A stretch of DNA of 64,000 nt from Paenibacillus physcomitrellae (GTDB lineage: Bacteria > Bacillota > Bacilli > Paenibacillales > Paenibacillaceae), in contig NZ_CP022584.1 of NCBI RefSeq assembly GCF_002240225.1, positions 1,240,001 through 1,304,000 on the forward strand, written 5' to 3'. Shown here piece after piece: positions 29,972 through 38,935 of this stretch (position 1 is the first letter of the stretch; every line of letters begins with the position of its first letter). The notes under the pieces are model-generated. The model was not told the DNA's origin, did no database searches, and saw only the letters and a list, made by a program, of their open reading frames with translations. The position numbers were made by a program, and so were the translations under genes.

Positions 29972-31375
29972 TTATTCCGAATCCGCGTTAGCTTCTTCCT
30001 GCACAGCCTGAAGTTCTTTGCCCATCTGCTCAGGCGTTGTTTGCTTACCAATCAGCTTCTGAATTTGAATGTTACTGATTTCGGTAGTGACGTCACCTTG
30101 CACCAGGGAGTCGAACGCCGGGAAAGAAGATTTCGAATTGTTCAGCACGTTGACGATTTCTTTCATCAGGTCGTCCGTGATGTTTGCCGAAAGCACGTCT
30201 TCGCTCAGCTTCATCGACGGAAGCACGCCGTCTTCAACGAGACCGCGGATTTGCATTTCTTCGTTGTACATGTATTTGATGAACAGCTTAACAGCTTGAA
30301 GTTTTCTTGGATCCTTCTCCACGGCAGCCGAGAAGCCGTAACCGTTGTTGACGTCGCGCATCAGCGCCGTTTGGTCGCCCACACCGCCGTCAACCGGAGG
30401 AAGGTTAAAGAAGCCAACTTTGCCGATCAAACCTTCGCCGGACTGACCTTCCTTGAATACGGAGGATTTCCAGGTACCGTCATACATCAGAATCGCTTCA
30501 CCGCTCGTGAATTGCGTAGTATATTCTGCGTATTCAAAGCCCAGTTCGCCTTTCTTGAAGTACCCTTTGTCTTCCCATTCCTGATATTTTGCAAAAGCCT
30601 TCACCACGTTCGGATCCGACCACTTCGCTTCACCGGACACGAATTTCTGCGTTACGTCAGGTCCGGCATACCGGGCCCAAAGATGGTTGGCCAGCATCAG
30701 CGGCACCCAGCCCGCTTTGGAGGCAGCCGCCATTGGCACCTTGCCGTCCGCTTTGATTTTGGCCAGCAGGTCTTCCAGTTCGGCCCACGTAGTAGGGACT
30801 TTCAAACCTTTTTCCTCGAAATAAGCTTTATTATAGAAAAATCCTTCGCCCGATCCGCCGATCGGCAGGCCATAGACGTTGCCTTCGTAAGTGAATGGTT
30901 CCAGGGATGAGAAGCTGTCCGACAGACCAAGTTCATCCAGAATCGGACTTAAGTTAAGCAGCATGCCCTCTTTGGCATAAACCTGGGAATCCGGGCTGCC
31001 GAACAAATCAAAAATATCCGGCGGGTTGCCCGCAGCCATTTCCCCGCGGAGCTTCTCTTTACGGTTAACGTCGGATTCTACTCCGTCCAGCTTGATCGTG
31101 AGGCCCGGAACATCCGCTTCTACTTTCTTGACAACATCGTTAAGGATGGCAAGACGTTTCTGTTTGTCGGCTCCCACCTGGGTATGACGCAAAGTCAATT
31201 CAAATGGAGAAGTATCTGTTGTGGATTCGCTAGGCTGTGTGGTTGATGCGGAGTCATTTGAGGCATTGCTTGCAGCCGAATTGTTGTTGCCGTTACCATT
31301 GCCGCTGCCGCAGGCAGACAACAGGGTCGTGGCCGCGATGAACAACGTTAGTAGCATGACCATGCTTTTCTTCAT
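29972..31375 (-). CDS. Carbohydrate ABC transporter substrate-binding lipoprotein
   Basis: 467 residues. A lipoprotein signal with lipobox TLLSACGS is followed by a Gly/Asn/Ser linker and a type 1 extracellular solute-binding domain (MalE-like family), with GNPPDIFDLFGSP and AILMYDGTWKSSVF. It is anchored outside the membrane and hands sugar to the two permeases. GGGGGGATTTGGAAG precedes the ATG. First gene of the uptake operon. Which sugar it binds cannot be read from sequence; NagZ in the operon points to GlcNAc-containing compounds. Confidence 0.93.
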   Translation of the reverse strand: MKKSMVMLLTLFIAATTLLSACGSGNGNGNNNSAASNASNDSASTTQPSESTTDTSPFELTLRHTQVGADKQKRLAILNDVVKKVEADVPGLTIKLDGVESDVNRKEKLRGEMAAGNPPDIFDLFGSPDSQVYAKEGMLLNLSPILDELGLSDSFSSLEPFTYEGNVYGLPIGGSGEGFFYNKAYFEEKGLKVPTTWAELEDLLAKIKADGKVPMAAASKAGWVPLMLANHLWARYAGPDVTQKFVSGEAKWSDPNVVKAFAKYQEWEDKGYFKKGELGFEYAEYTTQFTSGEAILMYDGTWKSSVFKEGQSGEGLIGKVGFFNLPPVDGGVGDQTALMRDVNNGYGFSAAVEKDPRKLQAVKLFIKYMYNEEMQIRGLVEDGVLPSMKLSEDVLSANITDDLMKEIVNVLNNSKSSFPAFDSLVQGDVTTEISNIQIQKLIGKQTTPEQMGKELQAVQEEANADSE

Positions 31376-31416
31376 CTTCCAAATCCCCCCGAATAATTGA
31401 TTTGTTTTACAATCTT

Positions 31417-31422
31417 ATTATA
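31417..31422 (-). promoter_or_regulatory. Candidate -10 box of the uptake operon
   Basis: TATAAT on the minus strand about 45 bases before the binding-protein start. A clear -35 is not visible, consistent with an activator-dependent promoter. A near-palindrome GGATAATATCATCC lies at 31469-31482. Confidence 0.35.
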
Positions 31423-31482
31423 GATTTAGGTCATCTGCCCTAGAAAGGAGGATATTTTTCTAATGGGGGGATAATATCATCC

Positions 31483-31542
31483 AAAAACACAAAAGAAAGC
31501 GGTTCAACCTCACATATACTGTAAGTTGACCGCTTTTGTGTT
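31483..31542 (-). terminator. Terminator after pflA
   Basis: On the minus strand AACACAAAAGCGGTCAAC and its near-complement form a long stem, followed by TTTTTGG. It lies about 30 bases after the pflA stop. Confidence 0.75.
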
Positions 31543-31572
31543 ATTTTATATCACATTAATCTATCAGGGATT

Positions 31573-32325
31573 TCAACCCATGACGGCTTTGTCGGCCGCC
31601 GCCTCTTTCATGCCCTGCTCTACCAATTCGTACGCTCTGGCTACCTCTTCAGGGGTAGGACTCGGTACGCCTTCAAGCGGATAGGTCCATTTCAGTGCTT
31701 CCCATTTGTAAATGCCCATTTGATGATAAGGAAGAATCTCGAATTTCTCTACGCCGTTTAAACCGCCAATGAACCGCCCAAGCGCAAGCAAATCCTCTTC
31801 GTCCGTATTGATTCCCGGAACCAGCACATGCCGGATCCACATCGGGCGGTTATGATCGGAAAGCCATTTTGCCATCGCCAGCATCCGGTCATTGGGTTTG
31901 CCTGTCAGCTTGATATGCTTCTCGTTGTTGATATGCTTCAGGTCCAGCAGAACCAGATCCGTCACATCAAGCAAATCCTTGATTTTATCCCCTTCATTAT
32001 AACCGTTTGTGTCGAGGGTGGTATGAAGATTCCAGCGGTCCTTTACGGCGCGGAACAAATCTGCCACAAAGTGAGCCTGCAGCGTTGCCTCGCCGCCGGA
32101 TACCGTCAAGCCGCCCCCCGAAGAACGGTAATAATGGATGTAGGGCTCAATCTCGGCCAGCACTTCCTCCAGTGTCATATCCTTGCCGCCCTCGAGATTC
32201 CAGGTGTCGGGATTATGGCAATACTGGCATTTCAACAAGCAGCCCTGCATAAAGAGTACGAAACGAATTCCGGGGCCGTCGACCGTTCCGAAGGTTTCTA
32301 GTGAGTGTATATGCCCTTTGATCAT
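31573..32325 (-). CDS. pflA: Pyruvate formate-lyase activating enzyme
   Basis: 250 residues. It is a radical SAM protein with the CLLKCQYC cluster motif near residue 29, TVSGGEATLQ and YHQMGIYKWEAL, typical of PflA. It makes the glycyl radical of PflB under anaerobic conditions using S-adenosylmethionine. The gene lies 45 bases after pflB and shares its transcript. AGGATGACGTAAC precedes the ATG. Confidence 0.96.
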   Translation of the reverse strand: MIKGHIHSLETFGTVDGPGIRFVLFMQGCLLKCQYCHNPDTWNLEGGKDMTLEEVLAEIEPYIHYYRSSGGGLTVSGGEATLQAHFVADLFRAVKDRWNLHTTLDTNGYNEGDKIKDLLDVTDLVLLDLKHINNEKHIKLTGKPNDRMLAMAKWLSDHNRPMWIRHVLVPGINTDEEDLLALGRFIGGLNGVEKFEILPYHQMGIYKWEALKWTYPLEGVPSPTPEEVARAYELVEQGMKEAAADKAVMG

Positions 32326-32370
32326 GTTACGTCATCCTTTCTGCAGGGACTGCAGGGAAATGTTTATTTC

Positions 32371-34632
32371 TTACATGCCTTCGTGGAACGTTCTGTTGAC
32401 TACGTCCAGCTGTTGCTCGCGGGTCAGCTTGATAAAGTTAACCGCATAACCCGATACGCGAATGGTCAATTGCGGATAGTTCTCTGGATGTTCCATCGCA
32501 TCCAGCAGCTGTTCGCGGTCGAATACGTTGACGTTCAAGTGATGCGCGTCGCTGCCGAAGTAGCCGTCCATCATCGCTACCAGGTTGTTTTTGCGTGTTT
32601 CCGCTTCTTTACCCAGCGCTTTAGGGACGATCGAGAACGTGTTGGAAATACCGTCAAGGCTGTGTTCATAAGGCAGTTTGGCTACCGAACTCAAGGAAGC
32701 GAGAGCGCCTTTCTTGTCACGGCCGTGCATAGGGTTTGCGCCCGGTGCAAACGGTTCGCCGGCTTTGCGGCCATCAGGTGTTGTACCTGTCTTCTTACCG
32801 TACACCACGTTGGAGGTGATGGTCAGAATCGATTGGGTTGGCAAAGCGTTGCGGTACGTTTTATGTTTGCGAATCATGCTCATAAAGGTTTCAACCAGGT
32901 TGACCGCAATGCTGTCGACACGGTCGTCATTGTTGCCGTAGCAAGGGAAGTCGCCTTCGATTTCAAAATCAACGGCGATGCCGTTTTCGTTTCGGATCGG
33001 TTTGACTTTGGCGTATTTGATCGCGCTCAGGGAGTCCGCAACGACCGATAAGCCGGCGATGCCGCAAGCCATCGTGCGGAGGATGTCGCGGTCATGCAGC
33101 GCCATTTCAATCCGTTCGTAAGCATATCTGTCATGCATGTAGTGGATCACGTTCAGCGTATTCACATACAGTTTGGACAGCCATTCCATCATCGGCACAA
33201 AACGCTTCATCACTTCGTCGTAGTCCAGATATTCGGAAGTAATGGCCGGGAATTCCGGCGCGGTTTGTGTGCCGTATCTTTCGTCTTTACCTCCGTTGAT
33301 GGCGTACAGCAAAGCTTTGGCCAGGTTGGCACGTGCTCCGAAGAACTGCATTTGTTTGCCGATGCGCATAGCGGATACACAGCAGGCGATGCCATAATCG
33401 TCGCCGTAGATCGGACGCATCAGATCGTCGTTTTCGTATTGGATCGAGCTGGTTTCGATGGATACCTTGGCGCAATATTTTTTGAACGCTTCAGGCAGCT
33501 TGTCGGACCAGAGAACCGTCAGGTTTGGTTCCGGTGCAGGACCCAGGTTGTACAGAGTATGCAGAAAACGGAAGCTGTTTTTGGTGACTTTGGTGGTTCC
33601 ATTTACGGACATGCCGCCGATGGATTCCGTTACCCAGGTAGGGTCGCCGCTGTAAAGCTCGTTATATTCAGGAGTTCTGAGGAACTTCACGATCCGCAGC
33701 TTCATCACGAAATGGTCAACCAGTTCCTGTGCTTGTTCTTCTGTCATTGTACCTTCGGCAAGGTCACGTTCGATATAAGCATCAAGGAAAGAAGATACAC
33801 GGCCAAGGGACATTGCCGCGCCGTCTTGTTCCTTAACGGCTGCCAAATAACCGAAATACAGCCATTGGAAAGCTTCTTTGGCGTTGTTGGCCGGTCTGGA
33901 GATGTCAAAGCCGTACATTTCGCCAAGCTGCTTCAATTCACCCAAAGCGCGGATCTGTTCGGACAGCTCTTCGCGGAGACGAATAACATCGACGTCCATC
34001 ACGTCTACTTCCATATCTTTCAGTTCATCTTGTTTTTGATTGATCAGGAAGTCTACCCCGTACAAAGCTACGCGGCGGTAGTCGCCGATAATGCGGCCGC
34101 GGCCGTAAGCATCGGGCAAGCCGGTGATGATGCCGGTATGACGGGCTGCTCTCATTTCAGCGGTATAAGCATCAAATACACCTTGGTTATGCGTTTTACG
34201 TACATTCGTATACAAGTCAACGATTTCTGGCGGAAGGTCAAAGCCATAAGCTTTACAAGCCGTAATGACCATTCTCACGCCGCCGTTTGGACGAATCGTC
34301 CGTTGGAACGGAGCGGAGCCCTGCACACCTACGATTTGTTCTTTGTCTTTATCCAGAAATCCGGGAGCGTGGGAAGTGATCGTCGAAGGCGTGTTAACGT
34401 CTACGTCCAGCACACCGCCAGCTTCTCTTTCTTTCTTGGACAGGTCGGATACGATTTCCCACAAAGCTTTGGTGTTAGCCGTTGCGCCCTGCAGAAAGGA
34501 TTCGTTTCCTTCATAAGGTTTGATGTTGGTATCGATGAAATTGGCCGTATTGACCTCTCTCATCCATTTGCCCGGTTTAAAGCCTCTCCAGGCATTCTGC
34601 GTAGCTGCTGTTTCTTTTTCAATCACCGACAT
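32371..34632 (-). CDS. pflB: Formate C-acetyltransferase (pyruvate formate-lyase)
   Basis: About 753 residues. The thiyl cysteines are in [12 protein letters not shown] (about residue 410), and the glycyl-radical loop [17 protein letters not shown] is near the C-terminus. The enzyme cleaves pyruvate with CoA into acetyl-CoA and formate during fermentation. The ATG at 34632 has GGAGGGATTACAA upstream; an upstream start at 34647 is less likely. FNR-like boxes lie upstream, which fits induction without oxygen. Confidence 0.97.
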   Translation of the reverse strand: MSVIEKETAATQNAWRGFKPGKWMREVNTANFIDTNIKPYEGNESFLQGATANTKALWEIVSDLSKKEREAGGVLDVDVNTPSTITSHAPGFLDKDKEQIVGVQGSAPFQRTIRPNGGVRMVITACKAYGFDLPPEIVDLYTNVRKTHNQGVFDAYTAEMRAARHTGIITGLPDAYGRGRIIGDYRRVALYGVDFLINQKQDELKDMEVDVMDVDVIRLREELSEQIRALGELKQLGEMYGFDISRPANNAKEAFQWLYFGYLAAVKEQDGAAMSLGRVSSFLDAYIERDLAEGTMTEEQAQELVDHFVMKLRIVKFLRTPEYNELYSGDPTWVTESIGGMSVNGTTKVTKNSFRFLHTLYNLGPAPEPNLTVLWSDKLPEAFKKYCAKVSIETSSIQYENDDLMRPIYGDDYGIACCVSAMRIGKQMQFFGARANLAKALLYAINGGKDERYGTQTAPEFPAITSEYLDYDEVMKRFVPMMEWLSKLYVNTLNVIHYMHDRYAYERIEMALHDRDILRTMACGIAGLSVVADSLSAIKYAKVKPIRNENGIAVDFEIEGDFPCYGNNDDRVDSIAVNLVETFMSMIRKHKTYRNALPTQSILTITSNVVYGKKTGTTPDGRKAGEPFAPGANPMHGRDKKGALASLSSVAKLPYEHSLDGISNTFSIVPKALGKEAETRKNNLVAMMDGYFGSDAHHLNVNVFDREQLLDAMEHPENYPQLTIRVSGYAVNFIKLTREQQLDVVNRTFHEGM

Positions 34633-34949
34633 TTGTAATCCCTCCATTTATATAGTTTGGAGTACGAAGGCTTGAAGGTTATCCTCCGCCTCGAGATCCC
34701 TAAAATTTGTGATAGATTTCACAATTCAGAGTCTGATGAGGCCAGTTCAAGGTTTACTTCAGCTGCCCCACCGCTTTCGTACGGGATCTTTTATGGTTTC
34801 ATCATAGCTTATCCCCGGTAAAAAGGATGTGACAAACATCACAATCGCCGTGATGTTTGTCACTTTTTTCACAATTCTAGCGAGTTTGGTCCGTTATCGC
34901 AGCTTTGTCTCTATTGATGTCGATTAAACCTGTAAGACCTGGTTTCCGT
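34633..34949. promoter_or_regulatory. pflB upstream region with FNR-like boxes
   Basis: Three FNR-type sites are visible: TGTGATAGATTTCACA (34708-34723), TGTGACAAACATCACA (34829-34844) and CGTGATGTTTGTCACT (34850-34865). The last two form one larger palindrome with 14-base arms GTGACAAACATCAC and GTGATGTTTGTCAC and a seven-base spacer. The region lies between the adhE stop and the pflB start, so the hairpin may also stop adhE transcription. The TGTGA-N6-TCACA form is the established FNR/CRP consensus. Confidence 0.75.
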
Positions 34950-37574
34950 TTACTCTTCGAAACGTCCGTAGAAGGCGTCTCTGTAAACTTCCGCAAGCTC
35001 GGTCACCAGCGGTAGTTTAGGATTGGCGGTTGTGCATTGATCCTCGAAAGCGCGGTCTGCCAGATAATCTACATTCGATTCAAAATCTTTTGGATCAAAT
35101 CCGAGCGCCTGGAACGACTCTGGAATACCCAGCTTTTTGTTCAGGTCGCGGATGGCGTTGATCAGGCTCTTCACGCCTTCTTCCGTGGTGCGGGCAGGCA
35201 GCCCCAGGATGCGGGCGATTTCGGCATAACGCTGGTCGGCTACGAAGTTGGTGTATTTAGGCCAAGCTGCAAATTTCGTAGGTTTCTTCGCATTATAGCG
35301 GATGACATGCGGCAGCAGGATCGCGTTGGTACGGCCGTGAGCGGTATGATATTGACCACCCCATTTATGCGCCAAGCTGTGGTTGATGCCCAGGAACGCA
35401 TTGGCGAAGGCCATACCGGCCAGAGTCGAAGCGTTGTGCATTTTCTCGCGGGCGAGTTTGTCGCCGGTCAAAGCCGATTTCTCGAGATATTGGAACACCA
35501 GCTGAATCGCTTTGATCGCCAGGCCGTCCGTATAATCGTTTGCCATAACGGATACATAAGCTTCGATACCATGAGTCAGCACGTCCATGCCGGTATCGGC
35601 AACGGCTACTTTAGGCAGGCTGTAGACGAATTCAGGGTCGATGATCGCAACGTCCGGCGTCAGCTCGTAATCGGCCAAAGGATATTTGGTGTTGCCGACT
35701 TCTTTATTAGTAATAACTGCAAACGGCGTAACTTCGGAACCTGTACCGGATGTTGTCGGGATCGCTACGAATTTTGCTTTTTGACCCAAGCTAGGGTATT
35801 TGTAGGTCCGTTTGCGGATATCCATGAATTTCTGTTTCAGGTTGTGGAAATCGGTGTCCGGATATTCATAGAACAGCCACATGCCTTTGGCGGCATCCAT
35901 CGGCGAACCGCCGCCGAGAGCGATGATGCAGTCCGGCTGGAATTTCGCCATCATTTCCGTACCGCGGGCAACGGTCGTAGTCGATGGATCCGGTTCAACG
36001 TCGGAGAACACTTCGATCGCTACAGGCGTTTGGCGCTGACGGAGATAATGCTCCACTCTTTCAACGTAACCCAGTTTCACCATCATAGGGTCGGTAACGA
36101 TCATGACACGGGTAATGTCCGGCATTTTGGTCAGGTACTGGGTTGCGCCTTTTTCAAAATAGATTTTGGAAGGTACTTTAAACCACTGCATGTTCACGGT
36201 ACGATGGTTCACCCTTTTCACGTTGATCAGGTTGACGGCGGTCACATTCGACGAAGTGGAGTTGCGTCCATAAGAGCCGCAGCCCAACGTCAGCGATGGC
36301 AGGTTCGTGTTGTAGATGTCGCCGATGCCGCCCTGCGAAGAAGGCTGGTTCACCAGGATCCGGCAGGTTGGCAGACGGTCCGAAAATTTCTGGATGATTT
36401 CATCATTGTTCGAATGTATGACCGACGAGTGTCCCATGCCGCCGAAGTGAACAACCTGTTCCGCAAGGTCGATGCCTTGTTCAGCGGTTTTTACTTTGTA
36501 GCAGGCCAGGACAGGGCTGAGCTTCTCGGCGGACAGCGGGAATTTAGGTCCTACGCCGTCAATTTCAGCGATGAGGATTTTGGTTCCTGCCGGCACCTGA
36601 ATGCCGCACATTTCGGCGATTTTAACGGCTGGCTGACCGACGATTGCCGGATTAACGGCGCATTTTTCGGCCACAATGGCTCCGGCCGTCAGCTTGGCGG
36701 CTTCTTCTTTGTTGACAAAATAACAGCCGTTTGCGATCATTTTCTTCTTCACTTGATCAAACACGGGCTCTTCGATGATTACCGCTTGTTCGGATGCGCA
36801 GATCATGCCGTTGTCAAACGTTTTGGACAGGATCAAATCATTGACCGCTTGATCCAAATCAGCGCTTTTCTCAATGAAGCAAGGTACGTTACCAGGACCT
36901 ACGCCGAGAGCCGGTTTGCCGCAGCTGTAAGCTGCTTTCACCATGGCGGAACCGCCGGTGGCGAGAATGCAGGCTACGTCAGGATGATTCATCAAAGCGT
37001 TGGTGCGGTCCATGGAAGGCTGTTCGATCCATTGGATGCAATCGGCGGGAGCGCCATGTTTCACAGCGGCTTCCAGCAGGATTTTAGCGGCTTCGCGGCT
37101 GCATTCCTGTGCGGAAGGGTGAAAGCCGAAAATGATCGGGTTGCGTGTCTTGATGGCGATCAGCGATTTGAAGATCGTGGTGGAAGTCGGATTTGTCACC
37201 GGCGTAATCCCCATGATAATGCCGACCGGCTCAGCGATCTTCTGGAAGCTTTCGTAAGGATTGTCTTCAATTACGCCAACCGTCTTGTCATATTTGATGC
37301 TGTTCCAGATGTATTCGGTAGCGAACATGTTTTTAATGATTTTGTCTTCGTATACCCCGCGGCCCGTTTCTTCAACGGCTTTCTTGGCGAGATACATGTG
37401 TTTGTCGAGCCCGGCCAGAGCCATCGCCTGCACAATGTCGTCGATTTGCTGCTGATCCATGCTCATGAAAGCTTCGGAAGCTTTTTTCGCTTTGTCGATC
37501 AAACCCTGGATGTACTCCTGTGCAGGCTGTACGGCCTGCTTTACGTTTGAAGCTGCTTCATTTTTTACGGCCAT
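34950..37574 (-). CDS. adhE: Bifunctional acetaldehyde-CoA/alcohol dehydrogenase AdhE
   Basis: About 874 residues, a full-length AdhE. The N-terminal aldehyde dehydrogenase domain (about 1-440) has the catalytic Cys in FDNGMICASEQ. The C-terminal iron-dependent alcohol dehydrogenase (about 450-874) has GGGSPMDAAKG and metal ligands in DVLTHGIEAYVS and NHSLAHKWGGQYHTAHGRTNA. It reduces acetyl-CoA to ethanol and restores NAD+ in fermentation. The ATG at 37574 is preferred over one at 37583 by distance to AGGAGG. It lies head to head with fnr and probably under its control. Confidence 0.97.
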   Translation of the reverse strand: MAVKNEAASNVKQAVQPAQEYIQGLIDKAKKASEAFMSMDQQQIDDIVQAMALAGLDKHMYLAKKAVEETGRGVYEDKIIKNMFATEYIWNSIKYDKTVGVIEDNPYESFQKIAEPVGIIMGITPVTNPTSTTIFKSLIAIKTRNPIIFGFHPSAQECSREAAKILLEAAVKHGAPADCIQWIEQPSMDRTNALMNHPDVACILATGGSAMVKAAYSCGKPALGVGPGNVPCFIEKSADLDQAVNDLILSKTFDNGMICASEQAVIIEEPVFDQVKKKMIANGCYFVNKEEAAKLTAGAIVAEKCAVNPAIVGQPAVKIAEMCGIQVPAGTKILIAEIDGVGPKFPLSAEKLSPVLACYKVKTAEQGIDLAEQVVHFGGMGHSSVIHSNNDEIIQKFSDRLPTCRILVNQPSSQGGIGDIYNTNLPSLTLGCGSYGRNSTSSNVTAVNLINVKRVNHRTVNMQWFKVPSKIYFEKGATQYLTKMPDITRVMIVTDPMMVKLGYVERVEHYLRQRQTPVAIEVFSDVEPDPSTTTVARGTEMMAKFQPDCIIALGGGSPMDAAKGMWLFYEYPDTDFHNLKQKFMDIRKRTYKYPSLGQKAKFVAIPTTSGTGSEVTPFAVITNKEVGNTKYPLADYELTPDVAIIDPEFVYSLPKVAVADTGMDVLTHGIEAYVSVMANDYTDGLAIKAIQLVFQYLEKSALTGDKLAREKMHNASTLAGMAFANAFLGINHSLAHKWGGQYHTAHGRTNAILLPHVIRYNAKKPTKFAAWPKYTNFVADQRYAEIARILGLPARTTEEGVKSLINAIRDLNKKLGIPESFQALGFDPKDFESNVDYLADRAFEDQCTTANPKLPLVTELAEVYRDAFYGRFEE

Positions 37575-37651
37575 CTCTCTCATCCTCCTGATAATTGAAC
37601 AAGTTTTATAGGTCGGGCGGAGCAGCCCGGCGGCCTTGCTTTGTCTTTACG

Positions 37652-37680
37652 ATACTTTGTAACACTTTGTTACAAAGTAT
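37652..37680. promoter_or_regulatory. 29-base perfect palindrome upstream of adhE
   Basis: Arms ATACTTTGTAACA and TGTTACAAAGTAT (13 bases each, perfect) flank CTT. It sits about 78 to 106 bases before the adhE start. This is an operator candidate; it only loosely resembles the Rex consensus TTGTTAA-N4-TTAACAA. Confidence 0.55.
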
Positions 37681-37747
37681 GCCGCGCCGAATCGCCTTAC
37701 CGTTCTTCTTTACGGATTTATCATAGCACAACCATTTTATTTTTGGT

Positions 37748-37763
37748 AGTGAATTATTTCACA
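37748..37763. promoter_or_regulatory. FNR-like box upstream of adhE
   Basis: AGTGAATTATTTCACA matches TGTGA-N6-TCACA with one change. It is upstream of adhE and about 245 bases before fnr. Confidence 0.6.
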
Positions 37764-37877
37764 ATGTTTGACTAATTTGAAAACACGCCTAGCTTAAGCT
37801 GTCTATTTCTAAATCAAGGATAACTAGATCGTTTTATCGTTTACTACTCACAAATATTCATCTGCTGCCCTCTTTTA

Positions 37878-37893
37878 AGTGAAAATAGTCACA
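37878..37893. promoter_or_regulatory. FNR-like box upstream of fnr
   Basis: AGTGAAAATAGTCACA matches the FNR consensus with one change and lies about 115 bases before the fnr start, which suggests autoregulation. The rest of the adhE-fnr intergenic region (37575-38008) is AT-rich with no gene seen. Confidence 0.6.
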
Positions 37894-38008
37894 ATGTTTA
37901 AAATTTTGCCACTTTTTAAGCTTTGGAAAGCCCCCTTTTCCATGTCATACAGGTTATAATTAATTTAAAAATTTGAGAAAAATTTGGAGTACAAAGGGGA
38001 AACCAAAA

Positions 38009-38725
38009 ATGAGCGAGCAAATGAACAGCGTTGAAACCCAAGGGAATACAAATTGTTTTTCGGAACAGAACTTCAATCGACTGCTTGTCATCATGAAAGA
38101 CAAAAACTACGCCGAAGGCTCCCATCTGTTCTGGGAAGGTGATGTGTCGGATAAATTATTCTACATCAAACGCGGACGCGTTAAAATGACCAAGTCGACA
38201 GATGAGGGCAAAGAACTCATCCTATATATGTACGGACGTGGAGACCTGATCGGCCAGGCCGATCCATTCTTCAGCTCGAAGCACGGTTTTACAGCGGAAG
38301 TCCTCGAGGATTGCGAAGTCGGCATCGTGGAAAATAAAGACCTGGAAGTTCTCATCTGCCAGCACTGCGATTTCGCAATCGACTTCATGAAATGGATGGG
38401 CATTCATCACCGCCTGACCCAAACCAAATTCAGAGACCTGATGATGTACGGCAAACCGGGGGCACTCTGCTCGACCTTGATCCGCCTCAGCAATACTTAT
38501 GGGGAACAGCAAGGCGACACGATCCTCATTAATAAAAAGATTACGCACACCGATCTTTCGAACATGATCGGCGCCACGCGCGAAAGCGTCAACCGGATGC
38601 TGAGCGATCTGCGCAAGAAAGACGCGCTGGAATACGAAAACGGCATGATCGTCATTAAAGACCTCGTCATGCTGCAGGACATCTGCCACTGCGAGCTCTG
38701 TCCAAATGAAATTTGCCGGATCTAA
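38009..38725 (+). CDS. fnr: Crp/Fnr-family regulator, FNR of Bacillus type
   Basis: About 238 residues. The cyclic-nucleotide-like sensor domain is N-terminal (residues about 20-135, with EGDVSDKLFYIKRGRVKM). The helix-turn-helix is DLSNMIGATRESVNRMLSDL near residue 195, and the C-terminus ends ICHCELCPNEICRI. B. subtilis Fnr holds a [4Fe-4S] cluster with three C-terminal Cys, and the cysteines here fit that arrangement. It is expected to activate genes under oxygen limitation. The ATG at 38009 follows AAAGGGGAAACC; 12 upstream codons are likely not translated. Its target boxes surround adhE and pflB. Confidence 0.9.
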   Translation: MSEQMNSVETQGNTNCFSEQNFNRLLVIMKDKNYAEGSHLFWEGDVSDKLFYIKRGRVKMTKSTDEGKELILYMYGRGDLIGQADPFFSSKHGFTAEVLEDCEVGIVENKDLEVLICQHCDFAIDFMKWMGIHHRLTQTKFRDLMMYGKPGALCSTLIRLSNTYGEQQGDTILINKKITHTDLSNMIGATRESVNRMLSDLRKKDALEYENGMIVIKDLVMLQDICHCELCPNEICRI

Positions 38726-38782
38726 TTTCTATTTTACTACCACATTTTCTAATCATTTTTATCCCTTTCCCTCTGTACTCAC

Positions 38783-38820
38783 AAAAAGCTCTGCCCGTTT
38801 ACACGGACAGAGCTTTTTTA
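38783..38820 (+). terminator. Terminator after fnr
   Basis: AAAAAGCTCTGCCCGT pairs with ACGGACAGAGCTTTTTT, ending in a T run. About 60 bases after the fnr stop. Confidence 0.9.
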
Positions 38821-38829
38821 ATTTACACC

Positions 38830-38895
38830 CGACTTACACTCAACTTACTCTCAACATACTCTCGACATTCGCTAGGCGCTCACTAGACTTTCGCT
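38830..38895. repeat. Degenerate 11-base tandem repeat, six units
   Basis: Units CGACTTACACT, CAACTTACTCT, CAACATACTCT, CGACATTCGCT, AGGCGCTCACT and AGACTTTCGCT follow one another. They lie between the fnr terminator and the stop of the lipoprotein gene. Confidence 0.75.
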
Positions 38896-38935
38896 CGAAA
38901 CCTCTTTGTTGTTTCTAAATGTCTTGCTGCTGGCC

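Noticed and set aside
29797-30051. Small Cys-rich or Ser/Tyr-rich proteins with repeats
   Set aside because: The 15-base unit keeps several frames open on both strands, and none has a start signal; the repeated residues come from the DNA repeat.
33094-34638. A 514-codon open frame on the plus strand opposite pflB
   Set aside because: No start signal and no domain; pflB on the minus strand has all catalytic motifs.
35037-37550. An 837-codon open frame on the plus strand opposite adhE
   Set aside because: It is a shadow of adhE codon structure; it has no ribosome-binding site, and its translation shows no recognisable domain, while adhE on the other strand is complete and clear.
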